A stretch of 64,000 bases of DNA from Candidatus Rifleibacteriota bacterium (GTDB lineage Bacteria; Muiribacteriota; Ozemobacteria; Ozemobacterales; Ozemobacteraceae): positions 1 to 64,000 of the forward strand of contig JADFXM010000032.1 of NCBI GenBank assembly GCA_015233565.1, in the 5' to 3' direction. Under the pieces are notes generated by a model. The model was not told the DNA's origin. It searched no databases and saw only the letters and a program-made list of their open reading frames with translations. Shown here piece after piece: positions 45,201-52,770 of the stretch. Within the stretch, counting starts at the first letter, position 1, and each line of letters starts with the position of its first letter. Position numbers and translations under genes: made by a program.

Positions 45201-47845
45201 CGGTCTTTTTGCAGAAGGCGATGATTCTCCATCATTTTAAAGGCTGCTTGTACAGCCCGAAGCGCATGGTGGGCTCCAGGTGATGGATGAAAAACTGCGA
45301 TGATGGCATCTCCAACGAATCGGTCAATAATTCCGCCAAAATTCTGGATTGTTTGGGTCATTGCGGAAAGATGCTGATTCAGAGCTTTGAACACTAATAT
45401 CGGGGGAAAGGTTTCTGAAATAGTTGTAAAATTCCGCATGTCAGAAACCAGAACGGAGATATTCTGTTTTTGTCCTCCCCAGATTCGCTGGATGTCACCC
45501 TGCGAAATAATTTCGAGAACCTGTCGTGGAACGAAGGATGTAAGCCAACGTCGTTCCCGCAAACTGGCGGTCATTTGATCCAAAATCAGCCCGGCTTCCC
45601 CAAGTTCATCACTGCGGGGTTCACCGACCTCGATCGTTAAATCGCCTTGGGCGATCGTTTTCAACCCATTACTCATTTGAACAATCGGTAGAGCAAGGTT
45701 TCGCGACAGCGCAAATATGGTCAGGGCAAAAAGTAAGAATGCGGCCAACCCTAAAATTCCCAGAAAAATTGCCAGATATCGAGTTTCCAGAAACACTTTT
45801 TCAAGTGATTCTCTTCCCACCAGAACATAATTCTGCAGTCTCATGCTTGGATAAGCAATTGACACCTTGGACGATTGGATCTTGGAGATTGGGATATCAA
45901 AAGCTTCCTGGGCCAGCTTTTCCATCCCTGAAGGCTTGCCTCTTACTCCCACTAATTCTAATCCAGCAGGGGTTTTCTTGAAAGCCGCCAGATCCATGCT
46001 ATTTCCGACAGAGGGTATAGAAGGGACCTGCTCTTGAAGGTATTTATAATTGGCGGGATCATTTTCCCAAAGCAACCCGACGGAATATGCGACCTTTCCA
46101 TTTCTGCGGAGACGAGTGTTGAAGAACATGAATCGGAGATCACCAACCCAGAATCTTGCGACTTTTTCCGGAATATTGAATGCATGGCGGTTGGTTAGTT
46201 TGAGTAACCCAATGTTGGGTGCCCCTATTCCCGAAGATCCGGAGGCCGAAGATTCGGTCATTTCCTCAATTGAATCCCACCAGGACATTTTGAGAAGCTG
46301 AAGCAGATTTTCGCGGTTTAGCTGGGCGAAGATGGGAAGCTGTTTTTTGATCATAAAGCCGCCGGGCCCAAAAATAATGAATGTTCCCGGTACGACTCCC
46401 AACTTGGATATACGCTGACACATGCTGCTGAGGAAGACTTCGGGGTCAGCCTTTTTCTCCTTGAACGAATCAATTTCGGCGATTACTTCCGGGGAATGAA
46501 AAAGAGCCTGAAAATCTCTTTCTTGCTGGGGAATGATTCTTCCTGATCCTGAATCGATATCAGCTAGCGCGTCAGCAACGCTTCGTTTCTGATATTCCGT
46601 GAGATTTTTCTCACGGTCACGGAAAAGTGATACACTGGTATTGACCCCCAAAATTACCGGAACTGAAATTAACAGGAAAAACCACAGGATGAGTGTGTCC
46701 CGAACTCCTATTCCGGGAAAACGCCCATTCATCTTGAAAAAAAGGAATATTCCTCCCCAAAAAATCATGATGAATATTCCCCATATCCTGGCAAGTTGAA
46801 AAGCAAAAGAAATGGTTTTTCCGGGATTCCGGCAAAGGAGCAAGCCCAAGCAACGGCATTCTTGGCTCATTCCAACCAGCATGTATTGCCACTTACCCTT
46901 CTTGATGACTTTTCCAATTTGGGAGAAAGGCAGTCGGACCTTCCCAATAGTATCTGTTTTTGTTTTAAGGTTGGGTGGTACAATCTTCATTCTGTTCCTA
47001 AGACTATTTATGATATCCCTAGGTTCTGATTCCCGGAGTTTGGGGTGCATTAAGACCTTATAGCGGGTTTTTCCAAAATCCAGGGGGAATTGAATGAAGG
47101 CCGGGTAAATTCCACGAAGGTTCCAGTTTGCAAGCAGGTTTTTGATGCCGATGTCTTTTCGATCCGGTTCCATATCAATCAGAACCAATGCGACAGCAAC
47201 GATTTTCCCGGCGCGAAGAATAGTGTTCCAAACGCAATATCGATACTTTTTGTTGAAAATGACCGGAAACGGGGACCCCTGAAAGTTCTCATAAAAGAAA
47301 AGGGATTCCACGGCGAAACCAAAAACGCCGGTCATCCTTCCATTCCATGTTGGAGAGTCAAGAGTATTAGGTAATCCGCTTTGTCTTTTTGCAATCTCAT
47401 GAAGTAGTCCGGCAAAGAAAAATCGATCTTTGGTAACCAGCCCTTGGCCTGAAACTAATTGAGGTTCTTCCTGTAGGTTTCCATGAGGAAAATAAGCTAA
47501 CCACATCTGATAAGGCGGGATGTTCCGAAAACTCGCTTTTTGAATAAAATCCGGGGCTTTGATTGGCAAAATACCTTCTGAATCGATTAACATTGCCTTT
47601 TCGGCAAAAATTTTGAACCGCTTCAAAAATCTACCGGGCCAGAATTCCTGAGCCGATTGTTGCCGCATGGTTTCCGCGAGGGGTCGTAACCGCATCTGCA
47701 AGTTGCGGTTCATTTCCCTTTCCAGCCTCGAAAGGGAATTCTCGTGCTCCCACAGAAGGACGATCAGAGGAAAAAGGCAGAGAACCAACGGAAGAATTAT
47801 GGGATGGATCAGCGAAATTCTTTTAAATGTGTGATCTTGCATCAT
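42203..47845 (-). CDS. Giant membrane protein with two HAMP-class III cyclase modules (composite adenylate cyclase)
   Basis: 1880 residues, built as a duplicated unit: membrane helices with large extracytoplasmic parts, HAMP, class III cyclase domain, then the same again (about four helices per half). The two cyclase domains are complementarily degenerate. Domain 1 keeps both metal Asp (Asp802 in LVSDMRNF, Asp846 in RFVGD) but has Arg842, Val923 and His927 where the purine Lys and transition-state Asn and Arg belong. Domain 2 keeps Lys1740, Thr1811, Asn1818 and Arg1822 but has Ala1700 in place of the first metal Asp (FSALGGF). One complete active site can form only between the domains. It follows a TPR membrane protein gene by 77 bp on the same strand. 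The start is ATG-ATG after CGGAG. Confidence 0.88.
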   Translation of the reverse strand: MMQDHTFKRISLIHPIILPLVLCLFPLIVLLWEHENSLSRLEREMNRNLQMRLRPLAETMRQQSAQEFWPGRFLKRFKIFAEKAMLIDSEGILPIKAPDFIQKASFRNIPPYQMWLAYFPHGNLQEEPQLVSGQGLVTKDRFFFAGLLHEIAKRQSGLPNTLDSPTWNGRMTGVFGFAVESLFFYENFQGSPFPVIFNKKYRYCVWNTILRAGKIVAVALVLIDMEPDRKDIGIKNLLANWNLRGIYPAFIQFPLDFGKTRYKVLMHPKLRESEPRDIINSLRNRMKIVPPNLKTKTDTIGKVRLPFSQIGKVIKKGKWQYMLVGMSQECRCLGLLLCRNPGKTISFAFQLARIWGIFIMIFWGGIFLFFKMNGRFPGIGVRDTLILWFFLLISVPVILGVNTSVSLFRDREKNLTEYQKRSVADALADIDSGSGRIIPQQERDFQALFHSPEVIAEIDSFKEKKADPEVFLSSMCQRISKLGVVPGTFIIFGPGGFMIKKQLPIFAQLNRENLLQLLKMSWWDSIEEMTESSASGSSGIGAPNIGLLKLTNRHAFNIPEKVARFWVGDLRFMFFNTRLRRNGKVAYSVGLLWENDPANYKYLQEQVPSIPSVGNSMDLAAFKKTPAGLELVGVRGKPSGMEKLAQEAFDIPISKIQSSKVSIAYPSMRLQNYVLVGRESLEKVFLETRYLAIFLGILGLAAFLLFALTIFALSRNLALPIVQMSNGLKTIAQGDLTIEVGEPRSDELGEAGLILDQMTASLRERRWLTSFVPRQVLEIISQGDIQRIWGGQKQNISVLVSDMRNFTTISETFPPILVFKALNQHLSAMTQTIQNFGGIIDRFVGDAIIAVFHPSPGAHHALRAVQAAFKMMENHRLLQKDRLAKGLFGYSIGIGIDIGEVVTGITGTEDVRLDLTALGDPLVQANHLETLSKMGKMSHIVVSSNIRRLVEPHFTFQPLAEAWELDQLSQEPVLENSDVNLEQNNPRTHASQPQSHNVSMKEVKKGRFFLPAWLAIGLWLIPILIISLGLDNVKKANDQRREEKIRQLLLDDQKYFEKALDPEFCRTLALSQSVQKTQEQAKPASDPSPVLLQTIQKEFEKPFPDHPYASQVAILASLETDGTIHDLEILRREYEGRGGSLAAITCDSPPKILVSSPQFSFPKNLDNLPKEMKSVIPSQNDQIRILISRQLLENPNIDPVKFWGYFLSFLWIIGGLSFLLLVYYFGWDPAFSLRIQMGGIFLISILPILMLAFLIIERSHIEFEARLENDALNNLEETCQSVDSGFRICQGFSQALLSHQFLKTGFLRELDNIEKKNPLARREYFPAIKKVFENVNLMGVRIRDMTLFTIFMDYLDHPFFNSETRKNPAIKFLAFIFHSNVRALSTKEIIIPDNHPLKMKPSELIVMGTQIEELQKLAFFILGPKNLLKMLQSPYYFGDFILKQDYSESLFRHSIRMNGIPRFDLHAHWLPPNLEQHLFEDWHSELDSLHQEIPISLSFAEKTNPSSFLIPPFFTFPENSTKFHSNPLPIDLIPFSRLSATSKEFLRVYFPNREEERIIQFSPGLLLDHWLIIGELDISKLFEPIVEGTRQKRLLLFLIILICILLSGKVTERFLTPINELRSAANSITRGNYKSRMQEDFAGEFGILAAAFNKMAAEAQEGKLLGQFVSESARMAAKLSHRDEITLQGEHQDVVVLFSALGGFKEALNLYSPSDLIDKLNHFLQTMSPIIRQHGGEIDKFIGDKILAVFRPPPGALPENVALNALLAAIEMQKAVSKIQASFHMRLGIGLVAGPVLAGILGAEQIRLEYTVIGDTVNLASRLSDIAAAQHSGATIIDERMNQGLKDLPPNIGQIRALATTKVRGKQREVSIFQVISPMT

Positions 47846-47922
47846 CTCCGATTATACACATTCTTTCTGGCACTCGCTATTTTATTGCTACGAAAAATAA
47901 TCCAACTCTGATTTCAAATTCA

Positions 47923-49332
47923 TTATGTCTGAGGAAGCCTGGAGATCAACTCTTGTGCTGCAAGAATATCCTTGTCATTTTCCGGAAGTGCAGCTTTTCG
48001 GATTCTGAGTGCCCTTTCAAATGTGCTACGAGCAGCGATGATGTTTCCATCCTTAATTAGACTCTCACCAAGCCAGATGCAACAGGAAGCAATTCCAAGG
48101 TGATTTTCAGCGACATTTGCTTCAATTCCCTGAAGCGCAGCTTCGATCTCTTTTGTCTGACTTTCAGATGAACCCTGTTTCAAAAGCGAGTAACTCAAAG
48201 CACCACGGGCACTGAAATAATACCGCCCGCGATAACGGGTTTTGGTGTGGTAATATTCTAAACTTTCTTTCAAACATGCTTCCGATTTTTTGAAATCCTC
48301 CTGTAGAAGAGCAATAAAAGCCTGTGAAATTTTTATTTCAGGATATTCCAAAGTCAGGGTTTCACGATTCTTCTCTTGAAGCATTATGGCTTCAGCCATT
48401 TGCAAGGCATCCTCAGCAGCAGAAAGTGATCCGGAAAGGGTTTTAAGCCGGCCGGTTATATGCCAGAAAAGGGCAATATCAATATCAGATCGTTCATCAA
48501 AAGATACTCCCGACCTGCTTTCCCCTTTATAGCTTTTCAGTAATTCATTGGTAATTGTCTTGAGATCCTTTTTAAATGAATCTTCGAAAAGGTTATTGAG
48601 TTTATCCATTAACTTTCCGGCTTCATCGGTCAAATGAGCCTCCAAAAGAGCCTGAGTCAGCAAGAAATGCAAAAATACCGGATTCAATCTGATATTTTCT
48701 GTGGATGACTCTAGGCGCTGGAAGCCTTTTCTCGCTAGTTCTATTCCCCGTGAATATTCTCCAAATTCAACGCATACCGCAGCCATACAATTTTCCTCCA
48801 TGGCAGCTTTTTGTGGATTTGAAGAGGGGCTTTTGTAAAGGAATTCATGCAATCTCATCAGCCGTCGGTTTTCTCCCTTTCGAAGAAGCACTTTACGTGC
48901 CTCCAAAAGCGCTGATTCATTAAAGACAGGTTGTCTTCCTAATTCCTTTCCATCGAGAAAGTCCAGGAAACCTTCTCCGACATTTTCAAAAATCAACCTG
49001 TCCTGAGCATCCACAAGGCCATCCTGTTTACAGACACGCATCAAATATGATCGCCAGATAGATCTAAAATTGCTTCCCACAGTAAAGAACGCCTGAAAAA
49101 TCACCCAAGCGATCAAGAAAATCTTGAACCATGCAAAACCAGTGAGGAAAACAATGATAAAAGAGCTTATCAAAGCTAGTATTACACTAAAAATTACGGT
49201 AGGAATAAAAAATTTTATTAAAGCTATTGCTGCTCTCAACAAGACATTGAATGGTAGTTCAGCATTCGAATTATTAATGGGAGATCCCCCCTTCTTTTCA
49301 AACCCACTTGAATACAAATTTTTTGCGAACAT
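47923..49332 (-). CDS. Membrane-anchored TPR protein
   Basis: About 469 residues. Two to three hydrophobic segments occupy residues 28-100 (AAIALIKFFIPTVIFSVILALISSFIIVFLTG and the following FLIAWVIFQAFFTVG). The remaining 370 residues are helical repeats with TPR character (for example the terminal AIASCCIWLGESL...AARSTFERALRIRKAALP). TPR arrays bind partner proteins; the partner may be the adjacent giant cyclase, encoded 77 bp downstream on the same strand. I use ATG 49332 because GGAGG lies 11 bases before it; the frame opens 12 codons earlier with no such site. Function unknown. Confidence 0.7.
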   Translation of the reverse strand: MFAKNLYSSGFEKKGGSPINNSNAELPFNVLLRAAIALIKFFIPTVIFSVILALISSFIIVFLTGFAWFKIFLIAWVIFQAFFTVGSNFRSIWRSYLMRVCKQDGLVDAQDRLIFENVGEGFLDFLDGKELGRQPVFNESALLEARKVLLRKGENRRLMRLHEFLYKSPSSNPQKAAMEENCMAAVCVEFGEYSRGIELARKGFQRLESSTENIRLNPVFLHFLLTQALLEAHLTDEAGKLMDKLNNLFEDSFKKDLKTITNELLKSYKGESRSGVSFDERSDIDIALFWHITGRLKTLSGSLSAAEDALQMAEAIMLQEKNRETLTLEYPEIKISQAFIALLQEDFKKSEACLKESLEYYHTKTRYRGRYYFSARGALSYSLLKQGSSESQTKEIEAALQGIEANVAENHLGIASCCIWLGESLIKDGNIIAARSTFERALRIRKAALPENDKDILAAQELISRLPQT

Positions 49333-49783
49333 TTTACAACACGCCTCCGGTGGATAACTCCAAAACATTCAACGATAAACGTATGTTATTCCAGGATTTC
49401 TCAATATACCATGAAGAGTATCAGGTTTCACTGATTTAAAAATGCAAAATCGGATTCCAGCTATTTTCGGACAATGCCTAGAATAGCTTGAGAAGCCATT
49501 TTCTAAAAATACGGTTTCCTTTTTGCTCGAAGGTGAAAATTTGTGCCAATGCCAATCGTCCGAAATACTTGCTGAGAATTGTTGAGCGGATACGAATACC
49601 CACTCGGTTGTCGAAAGACGTTTTTTTCATCATTTTAAAGCATTACCTTTGGGTGTGGTCAGAGACATATGGCTCTGACGGTCAGTTGCTGTAGCCCACG
49701 TGAGCGGTTGTTCCTGATCAAGATCAACAACGCATGAAGACAGTTTTCCCCCTTTAAGGGGGGCCGAAAGTCACACCTCTGGT
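49333..49783. other. Gene-free interval
   Basis: About 450 bases, GC rising toward 49800. A palindrome CCCCCTTTAAGGGGG (49750-49764) is visible. The plus-strand frame at 49488-49694 has no ribosome site or motif. Confidence 0.4.
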
Positions 49784-49919
49784 GTTAGAGACTGTCGGAA
49801 AACCTCGGTACATTTTATTCGGCACAAAGCATCGCGCTGTTGATGCGAGAAAGCGAGGCGAAAATTTGAATCGGTACATAAAAACATGAAAAATTGGGTA
49901 TTTTTCGACAGACTCGTTA
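49784..49919. repeat. Inverted-repeat element family C, copy 3
   Basis: TTAGAGACTGTCGGAAAA at the left and TTTTTCGACAGACTCGTTA at the right, flanked by TTA on both sides. Same length and interior as the copy at 30079-30213. It ends only 5 bases from the stop of the GC-richer secreted protein gene, so the element and that gene may have arrived together. Confidence 0.8.
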
Positions 49920-49924
49920 GTCGT

Positions 49925-50746
49925 TTATTTAGGGGGATATGGCAGAAAATTAGGAGGAGTAGCGCTTTGGCGTGAGTCGTCGCTCAGCTCAGCGTAGCCT
50001 AGAATGAACGCGGATAAGTCCGGATGATTTGGGTCGGGCAAATCGGTGGCCCGGATCATTGGCCAGGTGGAGTCACCCATCTGGAGCGGACTAGTTCCCA
50101 CCATCAGCTGGGGTACTTGGATTGCAATCAAAACGGGCTTGCCGCTTTTCTCGGCTCTGTTAAAAGCAAAGTCGCGTGCTGTATGCCAGTCATCTGCGAT
50201 GTAGATTGAACCAGCATGTACAGGATGTCCGAGACCTGAATCAAGAGAGGGGTTGAAGCCCGCGATCCCTCCGTTAAGAGCCAATCCCCGGTAGACGGTT
50301 CTTGCTTTTGCTCCTGCGGGATCGACATCCCCCCAGGCTAGGATTTCGTCTGCCAAGCGAGGATGTAACTGGGCAATCTTTTGTGCCACGGCGGATGAAA
50401 AGCCGAGACGTTCCAGTCCCATTCGTTGCTGTTCCAACGAGCCGGGATTGATGGCCGCCAAGCGTTGTCGAAGTGCATTCAGCACGGATAATGCGGCCTG
50501 CCGAGCCTTTTCTTGCGCAACGTTGTCTGCAGTTGGAAGCTGGGCTGGGAGAGGTGGCCCGATGCGTCGCTCCATTCTCCCCAGGGCTGAGATTGTCGAA
50601 TCTGTGAAGTTTTGGGCCGAAGCGGGAGTTATGATGGCAACAAGGAATAGTGCTACTAAAACGGCAATCTGGAAGGAAGCTTTAAGTTTGGTACCAATGG
50701 ACATTACTTTGCAACACATTCGAAAAACATTTCCGAAAAGGGACAT
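49925..50746 (-). CDS. Secreted protein with possible ADP-ribosyltransferase-like fold
   Basis: From ATG 50746 (GGAGG eight bases upstream) the protein has 273 residues and a long signal peptide (hydrophobic IAVLVALFLVAIITPASA). The middle is helical. The C-terminal 120 residues show TVYRGLALN, then GSIYIADDWHTARDFAF, then KPVLIAIQVP. This R, then S-x-Y with alanine/phenylalanine helix, then hydrophobic strand order resembles toxin-type ADP-ribosyltransferases (R-S-E class), but the catalytic Glu pair is not evident, so the call is tentative. Base composition is GC-richer than neighbours and family C repeat copy 3 abuts its 3' end, both suggesting transfer. In-frame codons extend upstream to 50827 without a ribosome site. 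Confidence 0.55.
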   Translation of the reverse strand: MSLFGNVFRMCCKVMSIGTKLKASFQIAVLVALFLVAIITPASAQNFTDSTISALGRMERRIGPPLPAQLPTADNVAQEKARQAALSVLNALRQRLAAINPGSLEQQRMGLERLGFSSAVAQKIAQLHPRLADEILAWGDVDPAGAKARTVYRGLALNGGIAGFNPSLDSGLGHPVHAGSIYIADDWHTARDFAFNRAEKSGKPVLIAIQVPQLMVGTSPLQMGDSTWPMIRATDLPDPNHPDLSAFILGYAELSDDSRQSATPPNFLPYPPK

Positions 50747-51435
50747 TGTAAAGACCTCCGCTAAAAGTTTTAAATCCGGCATTTCTGCTGCTACCAACCC
50801 CACAATTTTGGAAAATCTTCGCCTCATCCAAACCCCCCTTCAATTGTCGCCGAGATAAACATTTTCGGCAAAATAATTTATAAATTACGCTTTCAAAAAA
50901 ATTTACTATTCAATAAAATAATTATACCTCAAGCAACAATATCTTTCCTAGCATTTGCTATTCATTTTTTATTCCAACTTAATTTGTTAAAATGCAATAC
51001 CAAACTCCACAACAAAATTAAGGTTGGCACAAAATGGGTTTGCAATCTCAAGTTCATTTCTGGACGCGACAGATCCGGCAAAGTCGCGTTTATCTTTCAG
51101 CCATTAGTCTATATTATCGAAGGTACTTTGCTCTAAACATTCTTTCCGCCATTTCCCCTGGCAGAATAAAGTATTGTACCCATTCTCAATAAGAACTCGT
51201 CAAGGAATACCATGTATCCCTGAAATGATCATGTTATTCCTGGAAGACGACTTACATGCCTTCAGTTAATTAGGGAAGAGATTCAAAATAATTTGCGTAC
51301 TTTTTCTTTTTACATTTTTTTTACATTCTTTTTACAGAGAATTCACCAATTTTTGCTTGATTTGAGTTAAATTAAGGTTAAGGATGCTTCGAAGCTTCTC
51401 ATTCATGGAAAATTAACAATGAGGAGGCAATCTTT
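50747..51435 (+). other. Long intergenic region upstream of the VWA operon
   Basis: About 690 AT-rich bases with no convincing gene. Only its last 130 bases show organised structure: four 11-bp-spaced TTTACA-like repeats, then the leader to the VWA gene. Confidence 0.5.
51309..51347 (+). promoter_or_regulatory. Candidate PhoB/PhoP-type operator: four direct repeats at 11-bp period
   Basis: TTTACA occurs at 51309, 51320 and 51331, and TTCACC at 51342, all exactly 11 bp apart. OmpR/PhoB-family regulators typically bind direct repeats of this spacing, and TTTACA-like boxes resemble those of Bacillus PhoP. It lies about 90 bp before the VWA gene, in an operon that encodes an OmpR-type regulator, suggesting autoregulation. 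Confidence 0.6.
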
Positions 51436-52767
51436 ATGGACACGACTCGTTTTAAACGGTTTTCAGCGCAATTTGTATTAACGGTTCTGCTTGTAATTGG
51501 AACAAGCGGTGTTCTTTCGGCGTCATCGGTTCAAATTTCCACTTTATTCGGACAGCCGTATATGCTTTCTATTCCCAAACAAAGCAACTTTTTAAAAGTT
51601 GGATTATCAGGGATTTCAGAAGAAAATTTCAAAGACAGGACTCCGGTAAATCTTGCGATTGTACTGGACAAATCAGGCTCAATGTCGGGTGAAAAACTCA
51701 GATGTGCAAAAGAGGCAGCAATAATGGCCATAGATCGGCTTTCAGAAGAAGACATTCTTTCAGTGATAACTTATGATAGCGAAGTCGAAGTGTTGGTTCC
51801 TGCCACAAAAGTTAGCGATCGACAAACTATTTGCAACGCAATTCGCCGGATTCACGCAGGGTCGAACACCGCATTATTTGCCGGAGTCAGCAAAGGAGCA
51901 AAAGAACTTCGGAAATTTCTCGATCGTGGAAGAGTGAATCGCATTATTCTGCTTTCTGACGGACAAGCGAATGAAGGACCAAGCTCTCCTGCAGAACTTG
52001 GCGAACTGGGGGCCTCACTCATAAGAGAAGGAATTTCCGTTACCACTTTTGGACTTGGATTAGGGTATAATGAGGATCTTATGTTTGAACTAGCCCGCCG
52101 AAGTGATGGAAATCATGCTTTTATAGAAACTCCTCAGGAGTTATCCCGAATTTTTAACGCTGAATTTGGTGATGTACTAAGTGTTATCGCTCAGGAAGTG
52201 AAAATGGAAATAACATTCCAGAACTGTCGGCCACTTCGATTGCTGGGTCGGGAAGGACAAATTTTCGATCAAAAAGTTGTGATCGGACTCAATCAATTGT
52301 ACAGTAAACAGGAAAAATTTGTTCTTCTGGAATTCGAATCGAATGGAATTCAAAACTCACCGCCCTCAGCAAATGTTCAGATAAGTTATACTAATATGAA
52401 GACCGGAAAAATCGAAACATACACGAATCAAATACAAATTTGCTTTTCTGAAAAGCCGGAGGAAATTTCCGAAAAAGAAAATCGGGATGTTATGATTTCA
52501 GCTTCTAATTTAATTGCCAATGACAGTTACAAAGTTGCGACCCGATTACGTGACGAGGGAAAAGTTGAAGAAGCGCGCAAAGTGTTGCTCTCGAATCAGG
52601 AATATCTAAAACGTCGAGCAGTGAAATATGCAGCGCCGGAACTGGAAAAATTTGCTGAACAAAATGTCAGAGATGCAAAAAATATTGATGACGAAAATTC
52701 GTGGAATAAGACGCGCAAAGACATGCGCCAGACCCAACATGCTAACGATTATCAACAACATTATTAA
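51436..52767 (+). CDS. Secreted von Willebrand factor A domain protein
   Basis: Exported VWA protein with a signal peptide (FVLTVLLVIGTSGVLSAS). The VWA domain spans about residues 75-245 with a complete MIDAS: DKSGS in LAIVLDKSGSMSG, Thr in SNTALFAG, and Asp in LLSDGQANEG. A beta-rich region follows (residues 250-340) and then a charged helical tail. It likely binds another protein or surface ligand through a metal. It is the first gene of an operon with a histidine kinase (3-bp gap) and a response regulator, so it may be the sensed partner or an output of that system. The start follows GAGGAGGCAATC. Four regulatory repeats lie upstream. Confidence 0.88.
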   Translation: MDTTRFKRFSAQFVLTVLLVIGTSGVLSASSVQISTLFGQPYMLSIPKQSNFLKVGLSGISEENFKDRTPVNLAIVLDKSGSMSGEKLRCAKEAAIMAIDRLSEEDILSVITYDSEVEVLVPATKVSDRQTICNAIRRIHAGSNTALFAGVSKGAKELRKFLDRGRVNRIILLSDGQANEGPSSPAELGELGASLIREGISVTTFGLGLGYNEDLMFELARRSDGNHAFIETPQELSRIFNAEFGDVLSVIAQEVKMEITFQNCRPLRLLGREGQIFDQKVVIGLNQLYSKQEKFVLLEFESNGIQNSPPSANVQISYTNMKTGKIETYTNQIQICFSEKPEEISEKENRDVMISASNLIANDSYKVATRLRDEGKVEEARKVLLSNQEYLKRRAVKYAAPELEKFAEQNVRDAKNIDDENSWNKTRKDMRQTQHANDYQQHY

Positions 52768-52770
52768 AAT

